A stretch of DNA of 64,000 bases from Deroplatys truncata. Lineage: Eukaryota; Arthropoda; Insecta; Mantodea; Mantidae. Below are positions 23,239-33,766 of the stretch, one piece after another (positions within the stretch are counted from its first letter, which is position 1; each line of letters begins with the position of its first letter). The DNA lies in assembly GCA_030765065.1 (NCBI GenBank), contig CM060989.1, positions 58,418,001 through 58,482,000 on the forward strand, in the 5' to 3' direction. Position numbers and translations under genes: made by a program. The notes under the pieces are model-generated. The model worked only from the letters and a program-made list of their open reading frames with translations. It made no database searches and was not told the DNA's origin.

Positions 23239-23488
23239 TCTGATGTGTTACACTCGAATGACTTTCTGTACTCTTGTATTCTGTACTCTATTTCATATTA
23301 ATCAAGATAAACATTTCAGAAACGATCTTTTGACATTTTACACATAGCGACCAGTTCTAAAAATATTTGACTATCGCTTAAGCCTTAAGCCTTTAAGCAT
23401 CGACATATATCTTAATAGCTGTTTGCTAGGTGCAGCACCATTCCCTTTGCCACAGATTAATACTCTTTGCATATCCAAGACAAAAAAA
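23239..23488 (+). repeat. F1 element (outer, variant subfamily), 5' half
   Basis: Starts tctgatgtgttacactcga at 23239. It carries the variant block gcaccattccctttgccac seen in other copies of this subfamily and stops in the run caaaaaaa, where another F1 copy begins. Confidence 0.8.
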
Positions 23489-24379
23489 TCTGATGTGTTA
23501 CACTCACATAACTTTCTCTACTCTTGTACAACCTAATTTTACAAACGCCTATTCTCCATATGCTTCATGTTAATCGAGATATCGAGATGTCAATCTTATT
23601 GATAATTTTCTTGTAGATGCAAGGGGAATATGGTAGCTTTTAAGCGATAGTCAAATATTTTAACGCTGGTTGCTATGTGGGGCATTCCATTCTCTTTGCA
23701 TGTCCAGAACATAAAAAAATGAATAACGAATTTGAGAAAAAGTATAAGTATTGGAAAATTTAAGGGAATAACAAGCAATATCTCGCAAACGGTTCACTCA
23801 ACAAAAGAAATGTATATGACATAAGTTGTGTATTTTAACGCGATCTACATTTTTCGTGTAGTAAAATTTTGTCTATCTCTTATGGTTTACCAGTTATGAA
23901 AAAGTCGTCCATAATGAAGAATACTTTTGGAGACATTCCCAGAAAATTCGAGATATACATTTTATTTGTCATGACAATATCTTAAACATATGATATTTTA
24001 ATCAAAATCGTTAGAGCCGTTTTTGAGAAAATTAAAATTTTCGAAAAATGTTCCATGTAAAGGGTAGTCTGGGGTGGGGGGATTTTCTTGAAAACCTTCG
24101 TGTCGCATCTCTGGAAGATACTGAACCCAAATACCAAGTTTGGTGCTTATCCGATTGTTCGTTTTTGAGTTATGCTGTTCACAGACACACACACAGACAC
24201 ACACACAGACACACACACAGACACACACACACACAGACACACACACGGACATGTTTCTAAAAATGCTTTTTTTGGATTCAGGAGGTCTCAAAACGTGTAT
24301 TTCCGGTGAAATCTCGGTATCGAATTTTTGGGTGGAATGCAATACTTCCCCTACTTACTATACGTAGTAGAGAAAGTAA
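23489..24379 (+). repeat. F1 element (inner), complete
   Basis: tctgatgtgttacactcac at 23489 to agagaaagtaa at 24379. It has a long compound CA microsatellite at 24180-24248. Confidence 0.92.
24180..24248. repeat. compound (CA)n/(CAGA) microsatellite inside F1
   Basis: A periodic array of acacacacag units at the fixed F1 microsatellite site. It is much longer than in most copies. Confidence 0.9.
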
Positions 24380-24993
24380 AAATGAATAACAAATTCACAT
24401 TTAAGAAAATAAGTATTGAAAAATTGAAGGGAATAACAAGCAATATCTCGAAAATGGTTCACTCAACAAAAAATATGTATATAACATAAATTGTGTATTT
24501 TAACGCGATCTACATTTTTTGTGTAGTAAAATTTTGTCTATCTCTTATGGTTTACCAGTTATGCAAAAGTAGATCACAATGAAGAATACTTTTGGAGACA
24601 TTCCCAGAAAATTCGAGATATACATTTTATTTGTCATGAAAATATCTTAAACATATGATATTTTAATTAAAATCGTTAGATCCATTTTTGAGAAAATTAA
24701 AATTTTCGAAAAATGTTCCATGTAAAGGGTAATCTGGGGTGGGGGGATTTTCTTGAAAACCTTCGTGTCGCATCTCTGGAAGATACTGAACCTAAATAGC
24801 AAGTTTGGTGTTTATCCGACTGTTCGTTTCTGAGTTATGCTATTCACAGACACACAGACGGTCTTGTTTATAAAAATGCTTTTTTTTGGATTCAGGGGGT
24901 CTCAAAACATGTATTTCCGGTGAAATCTCAGTATCGAATTTTTGGGTGGAATACAATACTTCCCCTACTTATTATACGTAGTAGAGAAAGTAA
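24380..24993 (+). repeat. F1 element (outer), 3' half
   Basis: It resumes aaatgaataac, the continuation of the A-run left at 23488, and runs to gtagagaaagtaa at 24993. The inner copy therefore sits exactly at the caaaaaaa/tgaataac site of the outer one. Confidence 0.85.
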
Positions 24994-25603
24994 AGATAGC
25001 ATATGCCACACGTGTTAACAGTGGTTTTATTGCTTGTATCTTAATCTTAACCTAGTGTTTGGATAAAAATCGAGTATTACCAATTCCGAAGCGAAGTAAT
25101 AAACTACCATAATGATATAATAACTGTTACCAGGGTTCTTGATTCTGATGCCGGTAACTTCTAACCGAACATAAATAGCTCAGTTCAAAGTGGCAGAACG
25201 TGACATTAACTTGGATTGACCATCCAGGAGATCTCCGAAGTTCCCCTTCATTCCTGTTTTTGTTCCCGTACCAGAAGGGACACATTGAAGTCATTTTTAC
25301 GAGCTAAGTTTTGTGGGGCTTCTTATCAACAAAAATACCTTAGGGACTTAAAGCGGAACGGCTCGCTTCTTTTGTTTCACAAATCCTAAGTATCCTCAGT
25401 ACCTTATATTTCATAAGGGGAAGGGAAGCTATAAAAGCAACCAGAGGAAGGAAAGCCAAAGAAACAATAGCTCACAGGAAGAAAAGAATTAACTACCAAG
25501 AATTAAAAAAGGATTAAATACGTATTCGGCGAGATGGGAGAATGCCAGAAAAAGAGGATCACGTGTATAAAGAAAACAAATGAAAACTGATATCATACGA
25601 AAA
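24994..25603. other. unassigned sequence
   Basis: No gene, repeat partner or RNA feature recognised. Confidence 0.45.
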
Positions 25604-26462
25604 TCTTATGCGTTGCACTCACATGACTTCCTCTACTCACTCTTGTACAAACTTCTTACCAACCCCTATTCTTCTATTTACGTCATGTAGATTTATCTTT
25701 CTACTTCATCTACTTCTATCTACTTATACATTTCGTTATAGATACAAGGGGAACAGCGATAGTCAAATGTTTAAAAACTGGACGGTATACGCTGGCCTTA
25801 AAATTCTATACTGTTTCCATGCAATCGCGAGAAATGCTGAAAGTGCTTCAAGAATGACCAAGTAATGAATAATTCGAATCCTTAATAACGCATATCTCAG
25901 AAATGGCTAATGTTACAAAAAAGCTTATTTGAGTAAATTGTGTAGTAAAGAGATCTACATATTTTTGGGTAGTATGTTTTTGTCTCTATCACTTAACGTT
26001 CAGCGGTTATATAAAAATTCTTCTAACTGAAATGGACTTTGCAGGCTATTTCTAGAAAATTCAAGATATAAATTGTATTTGTGATGTAAATAGCTTTAAT
26101 ATATTATATTTTCATCAAAATCGTTGGAGCCAGTTTTAAGAAAAACAAAAATTTCGAAAAATATTCCATGTAAAGGGTAGTTTAGGGTGGGGGGGATTTC
26201 TTTAAAACATTCGTATCGTGTTCTTGGAAGGTACTAAACCTAAATACTAAGTTTGGTATTTATCCGACTTTTCGTTCTTGAGTTATGCTGTTCACAGACG
26301 CACAGACACAGACACACACACGGAACTTTTTTTCTAAAAATGTTTTTTTGGGGGGCTTAGGGGGCCTTAATACATGTATTTGCGGTGAAATCTCGGTATC
26401 GAATTTTTGGGTGGAATACCTTCAACACTTCTCCTACTTACTATACGTAGTAGAGAAAGTAA
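25604..26462 (+). repeat. F1 element, older subfamily, complete
   Basis: 5' end tcttatgcgttgcactcac and 3' end gtagtagagaaagtaa. The body differs from young copies (ggccttaaaattctatactg, aataacgcatatctcag) and matches the old copies at 36165-36912 and 41364-42784, which defines a subfamily. Confidence 0.85.
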
Positions 26463-26654
26463 TAGGAAATTTTGATCAAAGAAATGTGTTACATTTTCAT
26501 ACATTAAATTCTTTAATGGTTTCCCACATATACATACATGATTCAGTGTTGATGAGTATGGGAAGAACCTATACAATTCAGGATGACTTACTCATTTTAT
26601 TATTATGCTAGTATTTTATATTCGTGATACTTCAATCAAAATCGTCAGTCATTT
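26463..26654. other. short spacer, unassigned
   Basis: AT-rich spacer between two F1 copies with nothing recognisable. Confidence 0.4.
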
Positions 26655-27317
26655 TTACTTTCTCTACTACGTATAGTAAATAGGGGAAGTATTGTATTCC
26701 ACCCAAAAATTCGATACCGAGATTTCACCGGAAATATATATTTTGAAACCCCCTGAATCAAAAATAAGCATTTTTGGAAACATGTCCGTGTGTGTGTCTG
26801 TGTGTCTGTGAACAGCATAACTCAAAAACGAACATTCGGATAAACACCAAACTTGGTATTTAGGTTCACTGTCTTCCAGAGATGCAACACGAAGGTTTTC
26901 AAGAAAATACCCCCACCCCAGATTACCCTTTACATGGAACATTTTTCGAAAATGTTTAATTTTCTCTTAAAATATCATATGTTTAAGATATTTTTATGAC
27001 AAATAAAATGTATATCTTGAATTTTCTGGGAATGTCTCCAAAAGTGTTCTTCATTCTGAACGACTTTTGCATAACTGGTAAACCATAAAGGATGTAGATC
27101 GCGTTAAAATACACAATTTATGTCGTATACATTTTTGTTGTTGAGTGAACCATTTTCGAGATATTGCTTGTTATTCTCTTAAATTTTCCAATAGTTATTT
27201 TCTCAAATTGGAATTCGTTATTCATTCTTTTGTCTTGGATATGCAAAGAGCATTAGTCTGTGGCAAAGAGAATGGTGCTGCACCTAGCAACCAGCTATTA
27301 AGAGATATGACTATGCT
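26655..27317 (-). repeat. F1 element, 3' part, split by the LTR array
   Basis: Minus-strand F1 from ttactttctctac to the segment agagatatgactatgct. It is interrupted by the LTR array and resumes at 34921 (tgcttaaaggctactg). It belongs to the gcaacc/caccta variant subfamily. Confidence 0.88.
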
Positions 27318-27696
27318 TGATGCAGTAATTTGTATCACAAATTACTTAAATGTAAATAATGATTGTAATATGAATATGCATTTTTATGTGACATTGATTT
27401 CAGATGTTTATTAATTGTAATTATTATTGGGAAATAAGTTTATACGGCCTTACTGAAACTGTCAATAATAGCGCGCAATAATGCAGAGAGGGGGTGAGCT
27501 GTTTATCATTATTGGAAACGAGGAAGTTACGTAATGTTGGCGCGTTTTTCCGTTTAGAACCTTCTGGAATATTTTCTCCCTAAAAGCATATGTATTCATA
27601 ATTTTAATTGGATATTGAAATAGACGCTAATGTTGGCGCGTTTTATTAGCCAATTGCAGCTCAGTTATAATCTTTAGGCGTATCTGGATGAAGGAG

Positions 27697-27704
27697 TATA
27701 AATA
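27697..27704 (+). promoter_or_regulatory. TATA box of LTR 1
   Basis: TATAAATA preceded by ggatgaaggag and followed by the repeated cagttcatc region. It recurs at the same place in the other LTRs of the array. It is the likely core promoter for the gag transcript. Confidence 0.6.
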
Positions 27705-28017
27705 GGGTAGGTTAGAGGTAGCTTCAGCTCAGTTCATCGAAAATCTCAATACATTACACGTCGCCTTCAGTGGCCAGTTCATCAAAAATCTGTGTACACT
27801 ACACGTCGTCCTCAGTTCGTCAGTTCGTCAAAATATCTGTATGAGATACGTCGGCTATAGATTCACAAATTACGAATAATCTAAAGTGTTGTAAAGTTAA
27901 TAATACACAAAGTTGAAGTACGCGGAATTAAAAGTGATAAGTAAGAAGTTATTATAACAGTTTCAGTTTGGCGAGTGTTAAGATCAATGTGTAAATGTGA
28001 TAGTTAACGTGTTCGAC

Positions 28018-28023
28018 AATAAA
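28018..28023 (+). terminator. polyadenylation signal of LTR 1
   Basis: AATAAA in gttcgacaataaatgtg. It is conserved in the other LTR copies and lies about 320 bp after the TATA box, which fits an R region between them. Confidence 0.45.
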
Positions 28024-28286
28024 TGTGTAAAACAACATTTCTTCATCAGTGTAATTTTTGGATAAAAGATTCCTTTCCGTTTACACAACCCTGATCAAGA
28101 GACATGTTCGACTAAAATAATAGCTAGCCGGTGGACAGTAAACAAAACTTAAAATTCTTTCAAACACTAATACTACCACAAATTGCTAACACTAGATGGA
28201 GCTACAAATCGAACAAAATGAATGACGTCACAAGATGGCTTCAACACTGATGTAAACAAACATTTGTAAGTAATACCGTCGCAAAT

Positions 28287-28419
28287 TGGCTACCACAACG
28301 TGTGGCTACAATAATGTTGAATAAATAACATAAATACCTCATCAAAGTGGCTCCCAAACGTGGGGCTAACAAACATATACAAATAATGTTATAACAAATT
28401 GGCACCCAGAACGTGGGGC
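28287..28419 (+). promoter_or_regulatory. three successive primer-binding-site-like motifs
   Basis: TGGCTACCACAACGTGTGGC at 28287, TGGCTCCCAAACGTGGGGC at 28348 and TGGCACCCAGAACGTGGGGC at 28400. The complement of the animal tRNA-Lys(CTT) 3' end is of the form TGGCGCCCAACGTGGGGC, so all three look like primer-binding sites. The third is the most plausible functional one because the leader follows it. Each is preceded by CAAATTGG-, CAAAGTGG- or CAAATTGG-like bases. Confidence 0.7.
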
Positions 28420-28423
28420 AGAG

Positions 28424-28516
28424 TAACCAGGAAAGGAACACAATGACCAGGAAAGGATAAGAATAACCAGGAAGGGGCAAATTAACCAGGAAGAAGTGAG
28501 ATGATCAGGAAGGGGC
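28424..28516 (+). repeat. leader tandem repeat, five AACCAGGAARGG units
   Basis: Motifs at about 28425, 28445, 28465, 28484 and 28503 are spaced 19-20 bp, directly after the primer-binding site. The same block is at 31627-31720. Its position in the 5' leader would suit a packaging or dimerisation signal, but that is conjecture. Confidence 0.75.
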
Positions 28517-28791
28517 GAATGGAGATGTGAACTGAACTACAAGACGCAGATTCCAGAAACAACAAAAGGGACGACAGACTATGCGGATGATTGGACATCG
28601 TAATTCCGAGATTACAAGGCAACAGGGTAATTCAACTACAAAAACATCGAGAAGACGTAGATTCATCGTAATACAACGCAGAAGCGACATATAATCTAGG
28701 AGAGAGGGGCAGGAAGCTGGATATCAAGTAACAGCAACAGACAGCATCACAAAGGTCAGAGTATCGTAATTTTTTTTAGAAAACAAAAACA

Positions 28792-29876
28792 ATGGCTACT
28801 AATAATATTGAAGAAACAATGATGGAAGGGGATAATGTAACAGTTAGCTGTAATTCAATACACGTTACAGAAAATAGCTCAAACCATGTAGAATTTGAGG
28901 GAGGAAATGTTAGTGCAGAAAGTGAGAATAGAACAGCAGGAAATGTTAATTTTGATGCTAGTATGATTATGGAAATGTTGAGAAATTTTGGTAAAAAATT
29001 AGATCAGAGTATGGAAAAGAATAATGAGAAATTGAGAGAAGATATGAAAAAGACTAATGAGAATATGGAAAAGAATAATAGGGAATTGAGGGAAGATATG
29101 CAAAAGAATAATGAGAAATTAGAAAAATTAACTCAGAGTAATGAGAAATTAAGGGAAGATATGCAAAAGAATAATAGGGAATTAAGAGAAGATATTGATA
29201 GGAGTTTAGAACAAAAACTAGATCAGAATAAGAGAGAATTAAGGGAAGATATTGGTAAGAGCTTAGAACAAAACAGGGAAGAAATTGAAAAGAAATTCAT
29301 GGAGCTAGATAGTAGTATGATGAGAATGAGAAATGAAAATCAGGAAATGATAGCAAATGAAATAGGTGAAGTTTCAAAGAAAATGTTAGACATGAGCAGG
29401 GAAATATCTAACCAAAAAAGTGAGGTTAATAATAAAATAGAGCATGTTAATGTAAAATGTAAGAGCTAGGTAGCCGAATGAGTAGCATTTCAAGTGAGTT
29501 AAAAGAGATGATGGAGGCTACAAATGCAGATTTAATATAGGTGCAGGTTAATTTCAGAGGGGAGATATCAGAAATACAGAAGGAGTCAGTAATGCAAAGA
29601 AATAAATTGTACCAAGATGTTCACAATGAAAACTCCAATCCAGTACAGTTTAGTATAGATTTGTCAGAGTATTCTCAAGTTAATAGGATAGCAGAAGAAT
29701 TGAAAATGAAAGTTGTTAAAAGATGTATTGTTCAGGAAACTTTAGATTGTTTTCAAATGTTATCATGTGATGAAATTTCAAATGAATACAAGAGGTTATT
29801 CATGAACAACAATTTTAAGGTTAGGATACGGCTACGAGTAATGTTTAGCCACCCACAATTTGATCCAGGAGGGTAA
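28792..29876 (+). pseudogene. gag: gag-like gene, copy 1 (broken)
   Basis: Nearly identical to the intact copy at 31997-33082. The frame is open for 225 codons from ATG 28792. A one-base deletion near 29462 (gtaagagc instead of gtacagagc) then shifts it into a stop, and an additional C-to-T change makes TAG at 29538-29540. The remaining capsid-like part is open from 29541 to 29876. An N-terminal coiled-coil fragment could still be made. Upstream context gives a good start (acaATGG). Confidence 0.88.
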
Positions 29877-30561
29877 ATAGCAATGAGATGTAAAGTAAAT
29901 GCTGGATAGTTAAAGATGACTTGCAGAGAAATGTATTGGAACGTAAGAGGGTTAACTATTTATATATGTCATGTGAAAGGAGAAATAAATTATAAAAAAA
30001 AGAGAGAAATGTTTAAAAATAAAAAATTAAATTTTTAGTAACTATAACAGTATTTGAAAATTAATAATGCAAAGATTGAAACTCAATATGATATTAAAGT
30101 TAAAGTACAAAATAACAAAAATTGGTAAAAATAAATAAAACAAATACTTATGTAGCAAACAGAAAAGGTGAAACATTGTCTAGATTTAAGAGATGTAAAT
30201 ATATTTATGTAAAGGTTGAATATTTTTGGTAAATATGTATAGTAATTACAAAAATTCTTAAATGCACAAATTTTTGTCAACAATATAAGAAAGTAAACCA
30301 ATTTGTAACAATAACTAAATAATTCAGGGTACAGTTTTTGCTATAAAAAAATTTTGTAATGTCAGATAAATGTCAAAACACATTAAACCTGAGCCAGTAA
30401 GTAGTGGCGAGATAGAGGAAAAACATATCGTGTGTTAAATGCGTGTGAAGTGTCAAGTTAAAGTGATAGCGTGTGTTCCAAGATTTAGGAGACTAAAAAC
30501 CCAATTATAAAATTTCCAAACAAGTTGTAAATATTTATAATTATGTTTCTAGTGGGGCATA
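29877..30561 (+). other. non-coding 3' internal region, copy 1, with polypurine tract
   Basis: About 680 bp of AT-rich DNA lies where pol would be in an autonomous element. No protease, RT or integrase motif is readable in any frame. It ends in tagtggggcata (30550-30561), a purine-rich stretch next to the TG of LTR 2 that could prime plus-strand synthesis. Confidence 0.65.
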
Positions 30562-31599
30562 TGATGCAGTAATTTGTATCACAAATTACTTAAATGTAAA
30601 TAATGATTGTAATATGAATATGCATTTTTATGTGACATTGATTTCAGATGTTTATTAATTGTAATTATTATTGGGAAATAAGTTTATACGGCCTTACTGA
30701 AACTGTCAATAATAGCGCGCAATAATGCAGAGAGGGGGTGAGCTGTTTATCATTATTGGAAACGAGGAAGTTACGTAATGTTGGCGCGTTTTTCCGTTTA
30801 GAACCTTCTGGAATATTTTCTCCCTAAAAGCATATGTATTCATAATTTTAATTGGATATTGAAATAGACGCTAATGTTGGCGCGTTTTATTAGCCAATTG
30901 CAGCTCAGTTATAATCTTTAGGCGTATCTGGATGAAGGAGTATAAATAGGGTAGGTTAGAGGTAGCTTCAGCTCAGTTCATCGAAAATCTCAATACATTA
31001 CACGTCGCCTTCAGTGGCCAGTTCATCAAAAATCTGTGTACACTACACGTCGTCCTCAGTTCGTCAGTTCGTCAAAATATTTGTATGAGATACGTCGGCT
31101 ATAGATTCACAAGTTACGAATAATCTCGAATTAAAAGTGATAAGTAAGAAGTTATTATAACAGTTTCAGTTTGGCGAGTGTTAAGATCAATGTGTAAATG
31201 TGATAGTTAACGTGTTCGACAATAAATGTGTAAAACAAAATTTCTTCATCAGTGTAATTTTTGGATAAAAGATTCCTTTCCGTTTACACAACCCTGATCA
31301 AGAGACATGTTCGACTGAAATAATAGCTAGCCGGTGGACAGTAAACAAAACTTAAAATTCTTTCAAACACTAATACTACCACAAATTGCTAACACTAGAT
31401 GGAGCTACAAACCGAACAAAATGAATGACGTCACAAGATAGTTTCAACACTGATGTAAACAAACATTTGTAAGTAATACCGTCGCAAATTGGCTACCACA
31501 ACGTGGGGCTACAATAATGTTGAATAAATAACATAAATACCTCATCAAAGTGGCTCCCAAACGTGGGGCTAACAAACATATACAAATAATGTTATAACA
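30562..31599 (+). mobile_element. LTR 2 of the array
   Basis: Same ends as LTR 1. It lacks about 45 bp present in LTR 1 and LTR 3 after acgaataatct near 31124. The first two primer-binding-site-like motifs lie at about 31490 and 31551, and the third follows at 31603. Confidence 0.88.
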
Positions 31600-31720
31600 A
31601 ATTGGCACCCAGAACGTGGGGCAGAGTAACCAGGAAAGGAACATAATGACCAGGAAAGGATCAGAATAACCAGGAAGGGGCAGAATTAACCAGGAAGAAG
31701 TGAGATGACCAGGAAGGGGC
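31600..31720 (+). promoter_or_regulatory. primer-binding site and leader repeats, copy 2
   Basis: TGGCACCCAGAACGTGGGGC at 31603-31622, immediately followed by the same five ccaggaa repeats as in copy 1. Confidence 0.65.
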
Positions 31721-31996
31721 GAATGGAGATGTGAACTGAACTACAAGACGCAGATTCCAGAAACAACAAAAGGGACGACAGACTACGCGGTTGATTGGAC
31801 ATCGTAATTCCGAGATTACAAGGCAACAGGGTAATTCAACTACAAAAACATCGAGAAGACGTAGATTCATCGTAATACAACGCAGAAGCAACATATAATC
31901 TAGGAGAGAGGGGCAGGAAGCTGGACATCAAGTAACAGCAACAGACAGCATCACAAAGGTCAGAGTATCGTAATTTTGTTTTAGAAAACAAAAACA

Positions 31997-33082
31997 ATGG
32001 CTACTAATAATATTGAAGAAACAATGATGGAAGGGGATAATGTAACAGTTAGCTGTAATTCAATACAGGTTACAGAAAATAGCTCAAACCATGTAGAATT
32101 TGAGGGAGGAAATGTTAGTGCAGAAAGTGAGAATAGAACAGCAGGAAATGTTAATTTTGATGCTAGTATGATTATGGAAATGTTGAGAAATTTTGGTAAA
32201 AAATTAGATCAGAGTATGGAAAAGAATAATGAGAAATTGAGAGAAGATATGAAAAAGACTAATGAGAATATGGAAAAGAATAATAGGGAATTGAGGGAAG
32301 ATATGCAAAAGAATAATGAGAAATTAGAAAAATTAACTCAGAGTAATGAGAAATTAAGGGAAGATATGCAAAAGAATAATAGGGAATTAAGAGAAGATAT
32401 TGATAGGAGTTTAGAACAAAAACTAGATCAGAATAAGAGAGAATTAAGGGAAGATATTGGTAAGAGCTTAGAACAAAACAGGGAAGAAATTGAAAAGAAA
32501 TTCATGGAGCCAGATAGTAGTATGATGAGAATGAGAAATGAAAATCAGGAAATGATAGCAAATGAAATAGGTGAAGTTTCAAAGAAAATGTTAGACATGA
32601 GCAGGGAAATATCTAACCAAAAAAGTGAGGTTAATAATAAAATAGAGCATGTTAATGTAAAATGTACAGAGCTAGGTAGCCGAATGAGTAGCATTTCAAG
32701 TGAGTTAAAAGAGATGATGGAGGCTACAAATGCAGATTTAATACAGGTGCAGGTTAATTTCAGAGGGGAGATATCAGAAATACAGAAGGAGTCAGTAATG
32801 CAAAGAAATAAATTGTACCAAGATGTTCACAATGAAAACTCCAATCCAGTACAGTTTAGTATAGATTTGTCAGAGTATTCTCAAGTTAATAGGATAGCAG
32901 AAGAATTGAAAATGAAAGTTGTTAAAAGATGTATTGTTCAGGAAACTTTAGATTGTTTTCAAATGTTATCATGTGATGAAATTTCAAATGAATACAAGAG
33001 GTTATTCATGAACAACAATTTTAAGGTTAGGATACGGCTACGAGTAATGTTTAGCCACACACAATTTGATCCAGGAGGGTAA
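31997..33082 (+). CDS. gag: gag-like protein of a non-autonomous LTR element, 361 aa
   Basis: A structural protein of the gypsy gag type, expected to assemble RNA-containing particles in the cytoplasm. Residues 1-60 are acidic and poor in structure. Residues about 65-170 form a strongly charged coiled coil built from repeated EKNNxxLREDM units. A further helical stretch follows to about 250. Residues about 285-361 resemble the start of a gypsy capsid domain (NPVQFSIDLSEYSQVNRIAE, then KRCIVQETLDCFQ and YKRLFMNNNF). The frame ends after FDPGG, earlier than usual: there is no C-terminal capsid remainder, no zinc knuckle and no pol. Start ATG 31997 has the context aaaacaATGG. A capsid truncated this way may act only with proteins from an autonomous relative. 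The coiled coil could alternatively be a host-like acquisition. Function beyond gag-like is not shown. Confidence 0.8.
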   Translation: MATNNIEETMMEGDNVTVSCNSIQVTENSSNHVEFEGGNVSAESENRTAGNVNFDASMIMEMLRNFGKKLDQSMEKNNEKLREDMKKTNENMEKNNRELREDMQKNNEKLEKLTQSNEKLREDMQKNNRELREDIDRSLEQKLDQNKRELREDIGKSLEQNREEIEKKFMEPDSSMMRMRNENQEMIANEIGEVSKKMLDMSREISNQKSEVNNKIEHVNVKCTELGSRMSSISSELKEMMEATNADLIQVQVNFRGEISEIQKESVMQRNKLYQDVHNENSNPVQFSIDLSEYSQVNRIAEELKMKVVKRCIVQETLDCFQMLSCDEISNEYKRLFMNNNFKVRIRLRVMFSHTQFDPGG

Positions 33083-33766
33083 ATAGCAATGAGATGTAAA
33101 GTAAATGCTGGATAGTTAAAGATGACTTGTAGAGAAATGTATTGGAACGTAAGAGGGTTAACTATTTATATATGTCATGTGAAAGGAGAAATAAATTATA
33201 AAAAAAAGAGAGAAATGTTTAAAAATAAAAAATTAAATTTTTAGTAACTATAACAGTATTTGAAAATTAATAATGCAAAGATTGAAACTCAATATGATAT
33301 TAAAGTTAAAGTACAAAATAACAAAAATTGGTAAAAATAAATAAAACAAATACTTATGTAGCAAACAGAAAAGGTGAAACATTGTCTAGATTTAAGAGAT
33401 GTAAATATATTTATGTAAAGGTTGAATATTTTTGGTAAATATGTATAGTAATTACAAAAATTCTTAAATGCACAAATTTTTGTCAACAATATAAGAAAGT
33501 ACACCAACTTGTAACAATAACTAAATAATTCAGGGTACAGTTTTTGCTATAAAAAATTTTGTAATGTCAGATAAATGTCAAAACACATTAAACCTGTGCC
33601 AGTAAGTAGTGGCGAGATAGAGGAAAAACATATCGTGTGTTAAATGCGTGTGAAGTGTCAAGTGAAAGTGATAGCGTGTGTTCCAAGATTTAGGAGACTA
33701 AAAACCCAATTATAAAATTTCCAAACAAGTTGTAAATATTTATAATTATGTTTCTAGTGGGGCATA
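33083..33766 (+). other. non-coding 3' internal region, copy 2, with polypurine tract
   Basis: Matches 29877-30561 almost base for base. tagtggggcata at 33755-33766 abuts LTR 3. Confidence 0.65.

Larger units (their letters stand above)
27318..28396 (+). mobile_element. LTR 1 of the array
   Basis: Starts TGATGCAGTAAT and ends ttataaca just before the best primer-binding-site match. A shorter alternative end is gtcgca at 28283, where the solo LTR at 21563-22502 stops. It contains a TATA box (27697-27704), downstream tandem repeats of about 50 bp built on CAGTTCATCRAAAATCT and acacgtcg (27733-27850), and AATAAA at 28018. Confidence 0.88.

Noticed and set aside
30083..30301. 72-codon frame on the minus strand in each internal region of the LTR array (also 33289-33507)
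   Set aside because: Antisense, low-complexity and AT-driven. It is duplicated only because the internals are duplicated.
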